Positions 1 through 6,922 of a stretch of DNA of 15,870 nucleotides are shown here, piece by piece; within the stretch, counting starts at the first letter, position 1; each line of letters starts with the position of its first letter. Below the pieces are notes generated by a model. That model saw only the letters and a list, made by a program, of their open reading frames with translations, searched no databases and was not told the origin of the DNA. The translations under genes were made by a program, and so were the position numbers. The stretch comes from Acidobacteriota bacterium (GTDB taxonomy: Bacteria > Acidobacteriota > UBA890), in NCBI GenBank assembly GCA_030609765.1, contig JAUWTE010000017.1, positions 1 through 15,870 on the forward strand, in the 5' to 3' direction.

Positions 1-47
1 ACAACCTGCCACTGAGAAAGTCACCTGAATTCTCGGAACCCCTTGAT

Positions 48-77
48 TTGCAAAGGCTTGCCCGATTAGTCCATAAT
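48..77 (+). promoter_or_regulatory. Putative sigma-70-type promoter of lpxC
   Basis: A -35-like TTGCAA (48-53) and a -10-like CATAAT (72-77) are separated by 18 bp. Transcription would start near 84 and leave a leader of about 57 nt before the lpxC ATG at 141. The longest open frame of lpxC begins with a TTG that lies inside this -35 box, which argues against that upstream start. The call rests on hexamer match and spacing only. Bases 1-47 show nothing I can assign. Confidence 0.4.
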
Positions 78-140
78 TCGGCACCGATCTTGCTTGACTC
101 ATTGGGCGTAGGGGGAGGTTCAACGTCCCGGGGGATGTGG

Positions 141-1049
141 ATGAACAGGCAGCAGAAGACACTGCGGCGCGACATCCAATGCGCTGGCATCGGGTTGCAT
201 TGCGGGGCACGCGTGGAAATGCGCCTGCGCCCTGCTGCGCCGAATACGGGCATCATTTTCAAGCGTCTCGACCAGAACGGCGTCGAGATTCCGGCGAGAC
301 AAGAGAACCTCAGCCGCTCCAACCTGGCAACGACGCTTTCGGCCGACGGTATCTCGATCAGCACTGTGGAGCATCTCCTGGCAGCCGCCAGCGGGCTCGG
401 CGTTGATAACCTGATCGTCGAGGTTGATGGCCCCGAGGTTCCCGCCATGGACGGCTCTGCCGCGCCGTTCATCTATCTGATGCACGAGGCCGGCCTCAAG
501 AACCAGCCAACGGCGAGGCAGTTTATCAAGATCCTCGAACCGATTCGCGTTGAGGCGGACGACAAGTTCGTCGCGGTTTACCCGGCAGACCACTTCAAGA
601 TCTCCTACACCATCAGCTTCGAACATCCCCTGATCGGGGAGCAGCGACAGACCTTCGTCATAAACTCTCGCTGCTTTACCGAGCATATCGCTCCGGCGCG
701 GACGTTCGGCTTCCTCAAGGAGGTCGAGACGCTACGGCAGAACGGCTTGGCCCTGGGCGGCTCCATGGACAACGCCGTCGTCATCGGCGACAACTCGATC
801 CTCAACAACAAGTTGCGTTTCCAGGATGAGTTCGTACGCCACAAGATCCTCGACGCCATCGGCGACTTGGTGTTGCTCGGCGCCCCGCTGCTAGGTCACG
901 TTGTGGCCTATCGCGCTGGGCACGCAATGCACACATCCTTGGTCGAGGCCATCCTGGCAGCCCCGGAAGCCTGGTGCCTTCTGGCAGAGGAAGAGGTCGT
1001 CTACGACGTCGCCGCGAGCAGCCCCGAGCTGGCTGCTGCGAGCGTCTGA
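141..1049 (+). CDS. lpxC: UDP-3-O-acyl-N-acetylglucosamine deacetylase LpxC
   Basis: LpxC is the zinc-dependent cytoplasmic enzyme of the committed step of lipid A synthesis. It removes the acetyl group from UDP-3-O-acyl-GlcNAc. From the chosen ATG the protein has 302 residues, close to the usual ~305. Visible signatures are STVEHLLAA (zinc ligand His78, catalytic Glu77), GPEVPAMDGSAAPF at 97-110, SFEHPLIGEQ at 159-168, RHKILDAIGD at 233-242 (zinc ligands His234 and Asp238) and the C-terminal GH at 260-261 (catalytic His261), matching E. coli His79, Glu78, His238, Asp242 and His265. A GGGG run at 131-134 lies 6 nt before ATG 141. An in-frame ATG two codons earlier (135) and a TTG at 48 are alternatives, and the TTG falls within a likely promoter. 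The downstream ntrY gene has the same orientation after a 117-bp gap. The identity is secure, and only the start is uncertain. Confidence 0.96.
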   Translation: MNRQQKTLRRDIQCAGIGLHCGARVEMRLRPAAPNTGIIFKRLDQNGVEIPARQENLSRSNLATTLSADGISISTVEHLLAAASGLGVDNLIVEVDGPEVPAMDGSAAPFIYLMHEAGLKNQPTARQFIKILEPIRVEADDKFVAVYPADHFKISYTISFEHPLIGEQRQTFVINSRCFTEHIAPARTFGFLKEVETLRQNGLALGGSMDNAVVIGDNSILNNKLRFQDEFVRHKILDAIGDLVLLGAPLLGHVVAYRAGHAMHTSLVEAILAAPEAWCLLAEEEVVYDVAASSPELAAASV

Positions 1050-1117
1050 GACCCTTCGCCGCGAGTTTTCCGCCGCCACAGACCATCAGCGTCGCCTGGT
1101 TGATCTGCACTCTCGCG

Positions 1118-1147
1118 TTGCCGCCCGAGCCCTACCTCGGCTAGCAT
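1118..1147 (+). promoter_or_regulatory. Putative promoter of the ntrY-ntrX pair
   Basis: In the 117-bp gap after lpxC, TTGCCG (1118-1123) and TAGCAT (1142-1147) are 18 bp apart. The start would fall only about 13 nt before the ntrY ATG, so the Shine-Dalgarno-like GGAGAAGAGG (1155-1164) would be at the very 5' end of the message. The same TAGCAT hexamer occurs in front of the RDD gene and of yebC, which raises confidence slightly. Read-through from lpxC is equally possible because I see no terminator in the gap. Confidence 0.35.
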
Positions 1148-1166
1148 TCCCGTTGGAGAAGAGGCG

Positions 1167-3455
1167 ATGAGCGCAAACCCGCCATCTGAGGAAATCAAAG
1201 AGCTACGCCAGCGACGATCGCTCATTGGCGTGCTGGTTCTGCTCGTCGCGAGCTTTCTCGCTCTGCAGGTCCTCATCCAGCGTTCTCCCGCCACCCTGGC
1301 GCCCGTCTTCTCCAGCACGCTGCTGCTCTCGATCATCGTGCTGGACATCCTGCTCTTGTTGGTTCTGCTGTTCGTCTTGGGTCGCAACGTCATCAAGCTG
1401 TATGTCGACCGGCGGAGGGGGAAGCTCGGGTCTCGTTTCAGCACCAAGGTGGTGGTTACCTATGTCGGCATGGCGTTGGTGCCATCCGTTTTGCTGTTCT
1501 TTACCGCATCCAACCTGATCCAAAGAAGCGTCGCTGCGCTTTTTTCAACGACCACCAAGGAGATCGTGGAGCGCTCGCGTGAGATTGCACGCCAGAGTGC
1601 TCTTGATCAGGAGGAACAGCTCCTGGGCGCAGCGCAGGACCTGGCTGAGATGATCAGCGAGGGACGTCTCCTGTCGCGTGATTCCTGGCAACTCCTAGCC
1701 CGGGACGTGGAGCGGCGCAGGGACCTGCTCATGCTCGACGCCGTTACTGTTTACGCGGGCGAGGAGTTGCTCATCGAGCCCGTTGTTGACCCGGATGGAC
1801 CGTTTGCCAGCGATTTGCCCGTCGATGGCGACTCCCAAACGGAGCGTCTGCCGAGCCCGAGTCCTCCGATCGCCGACATCCTTGCGGTGCCCGAGGCGCA
1901 GATTGCTCTCGCCCTCAACGGGCAACCGTTCCGCCTTCAGGAAGCACAGCCGGGCGGCAACATATTGGTGCGGGCCGGCGTCCCCATCTACTCGCCCGAT
2001 GGCCAGGAGGTCGAAGGCCTTGTGGTCACGGTGCGTAGGCTGCCGCCGGGGCTGGTGAGCGAGGCGGCAGACATCGAGGCGCTGTACCAGTCCTACTTCC
2101 AGGATATGGACCAGCAGCAGCAGATCTCCACGGCCTACCAGCTCACTTTCCTGCTGATGACACTGCTGATCGTCTTCTCCGCCCTGTGGGCGGGCCTCTA
2201 CCTGGCCAGGGGTGTTGCACTGCCGATCCAGGAGCTGGCCGAGGGTACTCGCGAGGTCGCTGCCGGAAACCTCGACTACCAGGTGCGCGTGAAAGCTCGC
2301 GATGAGCTCGGCACCTTGGTGGATTCGTTCAACAAGATGACTCTCGATTTGCGTGCCAGCCAGGACAGCCTGCAGCAATCCAGTGACAGCCTGCAGGCTT
2401 CCAACCTGGAGCTCGATGAGCGGCGCCGCTACATGGAGGCGGTGCTGGCCAATATCACCACCGGTGTCATCTCGATGAACGCGGAAGGGCAGATCACGAC
2501 CTGCAACCGCGCCGCTGAGCGGATGCTGGCGATCGATGCGGACTCATGTATCGGCACGCCCTACCGGGACGTGCTCAGCGATACGCACTTCGGCGGACTA
2601 CGCGAGTTGATGGATCGTGCCAAGGCACGGCGTGTGCCACTCGAGGAGGAGCTCGTTGTCGAGGCGAACGGTAATCACCTCACGATCGCAACCCACTGCT
2701 CGAGCCTGCGGGATAGCGCCGGGGCCTACATGGGAACTGTGGTCGTGCTCGACGATCTTACCGAGCTGATCAAGGCACAGAAGGCGTCTGCCTGGCGCGA
2801 GGTGGCGCGCCGGATCGCGCATGAGATCCGCAATCCGTTGACGCCGATCCAGCTTTCGGCACAAAGAATCGCGCGACGATATCGTCGCGCCGTCGGTGCC
2901 GAAGGGCAGTACGATGTCATCGAAGAGGGAACACGCACGATCCTGCAGGAAGTCGACACGCTCAAGAGCCTCGTGAGCGAGTTCAGTCGCTACGCACGTA
3001 TGCCGACGGCCCAGCTTGTCCCCGCTGAGTTGCGGGAGATCCTCGAGGCCAGCTTGCTGTCGTGCGCGAGCATGCACGATGGGATCGAGGTCGAGCGTGA
3101 GTTCGGGAACGGTGTGCCCAGCATCAAGGCTGATCCGGAGCAACTCAAACGTGCATTCACTAACCTCTTCGACAACGCAATCGAGGCCATGGAGGGGCAC
3201 GGGACACTTCGCGTGGCCAGCTCCTTCGACCCAGAGGTGGAGATGGTTCGCATCGAGGTCTCCGACACCGGTCCAGGAATTCACCCCGACGACAAGAGTC
3301 GGCTGTTCCTGCCCTACTTCTCACGCAAACGCGATGGCACAGGCCTGGGCCTGGCCATCGTGCACCAGATCGTCGCCGACCACAGAGGCTATGTGCGAGT
3401 GAGCGACAACCAACCTCAGGGTACGGTCTTCATCGTCGAGTTGCCTTGTGGGTGA
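1167..3455 (+). CDS. ntrY: NtrY-like membrane sensor histidine kinase (HAMP-PAS-HisKA-HATPase)
   Basis: This is the 762-residue membrane sensor of a two-component pair. Three hydrophobic helices lie at about 19-39, 50-72 and 94-116. A sensory region of about 200 residues follows, then a fourth helix at 324-346, a HAMP linker (about 347-400), a short coiled stretch, a PAS domain (about 422-530) and the kinase core. The phosphoacceptor is His552 in ARRIAHEIRNPLTP. The ATP-binding boxes are NLFDNAIEA (N box, 666-674), DTGPG (700-704) and GTGLGLA (724-730), so the catalytic machinery is intact. The N-terminal arrangement with YVGMALVPSVLLFF around 99-112 is characteristic of NtrY rather than the soluble NtrB. 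A good GGAGAAGAGG precedes the ATG. The gene overlaps the regulator downstream by 8 bp, implying co-translation. The signal sensed is not visible, and the classical nitrogen role of NtrYX should not be assumed in this organism. Confidence 0.85.
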   Translation: MSANPPSEEIKELRQRRSLIGVLVLLVASFLALQVLIQRSPATLAPVFSSTLLLSIIVLDILLLLVLLFVLGRNVIKLYVDRRRGKLGSRFSTKVVVTYVGMALVPSVLLFFTASNLIQRSVAALFSTTTKEIVERSREIARQSALDQEEQLLGAAQDLAEMISEGRLLSRDSWQLLARDVERRRDLLMLDAVTVYAGEELLIEPVVDPDGPFASDLPVDGDSQTERLPSPSPPIADILAVPEAQIALALNGQPFRLQEAQPGGNILVRAGVPIYSPDGQEVEGLVVTVRRLPPGLVSEAADIEALYQSYFQDMDQQQQISTAYQLTFLLMTLLIVFSALWAGLYLARGVALPIQELAEGTREVAAGNLDYQVRVKARDELGTLVDSFNKMTLDLRASQDSLQQSSDSLQASNLELDERRRYMEAVLANITTGVISMNAEGQITTCNRAAERMLAIDADSCIGTPYRDVLSDTHFGGLRELMDRAKARRVPLEEELVVEANGNHLTIATHCSSLRDSAGAYMGTVVVLDDLTELIKAQKASAWREVARRIAHEIRNPLTPIQLSAQRIARRYRRAVGAEGQYDVIEEGTRTILQEVDTLKSLVSEFSRYARMPTAQLVPAELREILEASLLSCASMHDGIEVEREFGNGVPSIKADPEQLKRAFTNLFDNAIEAMEGHGTLRVASSFDPEVEMVRIEVSDTGPGIHPDDKSRLFLPYFSRKRDGTGLGLAIVHQIVADHRGYVRVSDNQPQGTVFIVELPCG

Positions 3456-4851
3456 AGCGCCGCGCATTCTCATCGTCGACGACGAGCGCAACGTGCGAGC
3501 CACCCTCAAAGGCGTGCTCGAGGACGAGGGCTACACCGCAGAGGATGTCTCCAGCGGCGAGGAAGCCCTCAGCGCAATCAAGCGGGGCTCGTTCGACCTC
3601 GTGCTGCTGGACATTTGGCTGCCGGGAATCGATGGGCTCGAGGTACTCGAGCAGGTGGGCCACGAGGGCACGGACGCCGTGGTGGTGATGATCTCCGGCC
3701 ACGGCAGCGTTGAAACGGCCGTGCGGGCCACCAAGCTGGGCGCCTTCGACTTCATCGAAAAGCCGTTGTCGTTGGACCGTGTGCTGCTCGTCATCGCCAA
3801 CGGATTGAAACAGAAGAGTCTAGAGGACGAGAACCGCCGTCTACGCGCTGAGATGCAAGACCGCTTCGAGATGGTCGGTGAGAACGAGACCATCCAATCC
3901 TTGCGTCGCCAGATCGAGCGCGCCGCGCCCTCGAACGGTCGGGTATTGATTTACGGGGAGAGCGGCACCGGCAAGGAGCTCGTGGCCCGACGAATCCACA
4001 TGCTGTCAAAGCGCGCTGCCGCCCCCTTTGTCGAAATCAATTGCGCCGCCATCCCGGATGATCTCATCGAGAGCGAGCTGTTCGGGCACGTCGAGGGGGC
4101 ATTCACCGGCGCCGTGTCCGACAAGCGCGGCAAGTTCGAGCTTGCGGACGGCGGCACGCTCTTTCTCGATGAGATCGGCGACATGAGCCTGCGCACCCAG
4201 TCGAAGGTCCTTCGTGTGCTGCAGGAACAGACTTTTCAGCCGGTAGGATCCACCGAGAGTATCCAGGTCGACGTCAGGGTCATCGCCGCGACCAACAAGG
4301 ATCTCCAGGAGGAAATCGAAGCCGGCCGGTTCCGTGAAGACCTCTATTACCGCGTCAACGTCATTCCCTTCAATGTGCCGCCACTCCGGGCGCGGCGCGA
4401 CGACATCCCGTTGCTCGCCGAGCACTTCTTGAGCGAGGCGGCAGAGGAATACGGCGAGGGAGCGAAGCGCCTGACCGTCGAAGCCTCCGCCCGTCTGACA
4501 GCGTTCAATTGGCCCGGCAACGTGCGGCAACTGAAGAACGTCTGTGAGCGTCTGATGATCATGGCCTTGGGCGATGAAATCAGCGAAGCGGATCTGGAGC
4601 CCATTTTGGGTTTCACCGCTCCGAAGGAAGACGGCTCGTCGGAGGCCGACCTGCCGTTGCGCGAGGCTCGCGACCTGTTTGAACGGCGTTTCATCCTTAC
4701 CAAGCTCCGTGAGCACGGGGGCAACGTCAAGCGTACCGCGCAGGCGCTTTCGATTGAGCGCAGTCACCTGTACCGGAAAATGAAGGCCTATGGGATCGAT
4801 CCGGGCGAGACTGGCCCGGCGGCAACAGAAGAGACGGAACCGAATCAATAG
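3448..4851 (+). CDS. ntrX: NtrX-like sigma-54-dependent response regulator
   Basis: This 467-residue NtrC-family activator is the partner of the NtrY-like kinase. A receiver domain (about 6-120) carries the acidic pair Asp11/Asp12, the phosphoacceptor Asp55 in LVLLDIWLPG and Lys105. The AAA+ domain (about 140-385) has Walker A GESGTGKE (170-177), an intact GAFTGA loop (217-222) that contacts sigma-54, Walker B TLFLDEIGD (Asp241/Glu242) and the WPGNVRQLKN sensor motif (355-364). A Fis-type helix-turn-helix closes the protein (about 411-450). Translation starts at a GTG inside the last codons of ntrY, the only start that gives a complete receiver domain. The intact GAFTGA loop predicts true sigma-54 activation, unlike some alphaproteobacterial NtrX proteins that are altered there. 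Its targets are not evident from the window. The NtrX name is inferred from the NtrY partner. NtrC-family regulator is the safe call. Confidence 0.86.
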   Translation: MGEAPRILIVDDERNVRATLKGVLEDEGYTAEDVSSGEEALSAIKRGSFDLVLLDIWLPGIDGLEVLEQVGHEGTDAVVVMISGHGSVETAVRATKLGAFDFIEKPLSLDRVLLVIANGLKQKSLEDENRRLRAEMQDRFEMVGENETIQSLRRQIERAAPSNGRVLIYGESGTGKELVARRIHMLSKRAAAPFVEINCAAIPDDLIESELFGHVEGAFTGAVSDKRGKFELADGGTLFLDEIGDMSLRTQSKVLRVLQEQTFQPVGSTESIQVDVRVIAATNKDLQEEIEAGRFREDLYYRVNVIPFNVPPLRARRDDIPLLAEHFLSEAAEEYGEGAKRLTVEASARLTAFNWPGNVRQLKNVCERLMIMALGDEISEADLEPILGFTAPKEDGSSEADLPLREARDLFERRFILTKLREHGGNVKRTAQALSIERSHLYRKMKAYGIDPGETGPAATEETEPNQ

Positions 4852-4870
4852 GCGGACACTCCTTCATGCA

Positions 4871-4907
4871 TTGACCCATCAGGTCTGTGATTGCTAGCAT
4901 CAGGTCT
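4871..4907 (+). promoter_or_regulatory. Promoter with tandem 10-bp direct repeat upstream of the zinc-ribbon/RDD gene
   Basis: TTGACC (4871-4876) and TAGCAT (4895-4900) are 18 bp apart. A TG at 4892-4893 makes an extended -10 (TGCTAGCAT). Superimposed are two perfect copies of CATCAGGTCT at 4877-4886 and 4898-4907, set 21 bp apart, which is about two helical turns. One copy starts directly after the -35, and the other covers the last -10 bases and the likely start site. This placement suits a repressor operator, though no regulator can be named. A start near 4907 favours the TTG at 4934 over the one at 4913. Confidence 0.5.
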
Positions 4908-4933
4908 ACTGCTTGCGTCAGGGGTGGGCGCAA

Positions 4934-6877
4934 TTGAAATGTCCTAATTGTGGGTTCGTAACCTTCGACCATCTGCAGAGCTGTCCGCGCTGCAGCCAGT
5001 CATTTGCACTGGTGCGACCCCTGACGCAGCAAGGTGTGGGAGACTCTCCGCACGTCCTGAGAGACGAGCCGGAGCTCCGAGGCCAACTCCGCGATCGGCT
5101 TCACAACGCACGCCTCGACCGGCGTAAAGAGAACCAGAACCCTCTGGCGTCGGGACCCGACCCGGAGGCGCCAGATTGGTATACCCCGGGGCTCGACTCC
5201 GACGAGGGGCCAGCCGAGCAGGTCCAAGGCGGCCCGCCTCGGCGGAGCGAGCGCGGCAAGGAGGAAAAGAGCGTGCATCCAGCCGATCCTTCGCTCGAAG
5301 AGGGCTCCCCGACAGACGATGGGCCACAAGACGACTCCTCGAGCGGCACGTCAGCGTCCGACACTGATGCCACTCAGGATGCTACGGCCAGCGAGCTGCC
5401 TTTCGGCGCCGACCAACCCGGTTTCACCGATTGGCGTGTTGAGCTACGTGAGCGTCTGAAGAAGATCCGCGCCCGGCGTGAAAGTGAGAAGGAAGAAACC
5501 GATGCTGCCGCTTCGGCGCAAGCCGCCGAGAGCGTCGACAAATCAGAGGCGCCAACCCTCGACGACCTCAGCCTCGACGCGGGCGATGTTGATGAGATTC
5601 AGGAGGAGTTTCTCCCTGAGCTCGAACAGACTCTCGATCAACCGGGCGCGGACAACGTGGTGGCCGAGCTCTCAGAAATCCTGGCTGAATCGGATCTGCC
5701 GCCGCAAACGGATGCCGTCGAAGATGCGGCAGACACGGTGGAGCTCATCGAGCCGGTTGAGACCATTGCCGCGGAGGAACCCGTCGCTGACATGGATGGT
5801 GATGACTTCCTCGATGAGCTAGTCATCACGGATCTACCCGACGAGACCGAAGAGATTGCCGATGAGACCGCCGCTGATCTGAGCGAGTTACTCGGTGATG
5901 AAGAGCCAGCCGAAACGGCCGCAACCGGCAAGGCTGCAACCGGGTGGGTCGGTGACCTCATCGCCGACCTTCAGCCAGGTGCTGCGGAGCCGCCAGAGGT
6001 CGACCACGTCGCCGAAGCACTCGATCCGCTCGCCGGCATTGAGCTGAGCTCTCCCGAGCCGTCGCAACCACTCGAGGATGCTCCCGAGGCGGAGGAAGAG
6101 CCCCTGGTCACCGCCGAGGAGATCGAGCTCGAGCCTGTCCTTGAGCCCGAACCCGTCGAGGAGATCGAGCTCGAGCCTATCCCTGAGCCCGAACCCATCG
6201 AGGAATTCGAGCCCGAGCCTGTCCCGGAGCCCGAACCGGTCGAGGAGATTGAGGACGAGGCAATGGATACCGAGGCGGCCGAAACGGATGCTCACGAGCT
6301 GAAGTTCGATGAGGTCGATGAGGTCGATGAGACGGTCCTGCAACCATCGCCCGATCTGGAGCTGGACATGGAGGAATTCCCGGCCTCCGAAGACGACTCC
6401 GGACTCGAGTGGGACACCCCGGCATCACCGGAGCTCATGCGACCGGCCACCTCGGGGCTGGACCACTCTGCGGCACCTCTCGGGCAACGCGCCATTGCGG
6501 GGATCGCCGATGCGCTCGTTCTGGTGATCATCGCGGGTGTGCTCGTTGGAGCTGCCAGCTCAGCAACGGGCGCCCCGTACGATGCGTTGCTGGCCGACGC
6601 CCTCTTGCCCCTGGCCCTGGCGTGGGGAATCTTCGCGTTCGGCTACATGGTCTTCTTCACCGCGACCTGTGGCCAGACGATCGGCAAGATGATCATGAAG
6701 CTGCGCGTCGTCAGCACCGACCAACTCTCGGTGGGCTTCGGCCGTGCCACCAAGAGGTTAGTCGCGGCCGTGCCGTCGATTCTGGTGCTGGGAATCGGGT
6801 TCTTCCTGGCCTTACGAGATCCCAAGCGCCGCACGGTCTACGACCGCGTCGCCCAGACCCGCGTCGTCAAAGCCTGA
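4934..6877 (+). CDS. Zinc-ribbon protein with long acidic linker and C-terminal RDD membrane domain
   Basis: The 647-residue product has three parts. Residues 1-25 form a zinc ribbon with two CxxC pairs (C3PNC6 and C17PRC20). Residues of about 26-514 are a hydrophilic, strongly acidic, proline-containing segment that looks disordered and includes three 14-residue repeats rich in EPEP (about 396-437). Residues of about 515-647 form an RDD-family membrane domain: GQRAIAGIADALV, three hydrophobic helices (about 521-543, 556-579 and 609-627) and the closing RDPKRRTVYDRVAQT. The start is inferred to be TTG 4934, because CAGGGGTGGG lies just upstream and proteins with this ribbon usually begin MKCPxCG. 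An earlier TTG at 4913 would add seven residues but leave almost no leader. RDD domains are of varied or unknown function, some linked to ion transport, so I assign no activity. The gene has its own promoter after ntrX and converges on purH. Confidence 0.75.
   Translation: MKCPNCGFVTFDHLQSCPRCSQSFALVRPLTQQGVGDSPHVLRDEPELRGQLRDRLHNARLDRRKENQNPLASGPDPEAPDWYTPGLDSDEGPAEQVQGGPPRRSERGKEEKSVHPADPSLEEGSPTDDGPQDDSSSGTSASDTDATQDATASELPFGADQPGFTDWRVELRERLKKIRARRESEKEETDAAASAQAAESVDKSEAPTLDDLSLDAGDVDEIQEEFLPELEQTLDQPGADNVVAELSEILAESDLPPQTDAVEDAADTVELIEPVETIAAEEPVADMDGDDFLDELVITDLPDETEEIADETAADLSELLGDEEPAETAATGKAATGWVGDLIADLQPGAAEPPEVDHVAEALDPLAGIELSSPEPSQPLEDAPEAEEEPLVTAEEIELEPVLEPEPVEEIELEPIPEPEPIEEFEPEPVPEPEPVEEIEDEAMDTEAAETDAHELKFDEVDEVDETVLQPSPDLELDMEEFPASEDDSGLEWDTPASPELMRPATSGLDHSAAPLGQRAIAGIADALVLVIIAGVLVGAASSATGAPYDALLADALLPLALAWGIFAFGYMVFFTATCGQTIGKMIMKLRVVSTDQLSVGFGRATKRLVAAVPSILVLGIGFFLALRDPKRRTVYDRVAQTRVVKA
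6121..6246 (+). repeat. Three tandem 42-bp repeats in the acidic linker
   Basis: Three consecutive 42-bp units begin at 6121, 6163 and 6205. Each encodes 14 residues of the pattern IELEPVLEPEPVEE with conservative changes. A decayed start of a fourth unit follows at 6247. The period is a multiple of three, so copy number can change without disturbing the frame. The units are similar in DNA as well as in protein, which suggests fairly recent duplication. Confidence 0.8.
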
Positions 6878-6922
6878 TACGCAAGCGCGATGGCGCGCGA
6901 GTACTGCGTTGAGAAATCCGCG

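Noticed and set aside
48..140. N-terminal extension of LpxC from TTG 48
   Set aside because: The TTG lies within a likely -35 element, the extra residues have no counterpart in LpxC, and the ATG at 141 gives the normal length with a G-rich ribosome binding site.
5888..6343. Open frame of about 150 codons on the minus strand opposite the acidic repeats, giving Leu/Asp/Arg-rich repeats
   Set aside because: It mirrors the 42-bp repeat of the real gene. The repeat pattern comes from the coding strand, there is no ribosome binding site, and the product resembles nothing recognisable.
6885..6898. Hairpin GCGCG-ATGG-CGCGC between the convergent RDD and purH genes as a bidirectional terminator
   Set aside because: The stem is only 5 bp and no T-run follows on either strand. 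GCGC repeats are common by chance in this composition.
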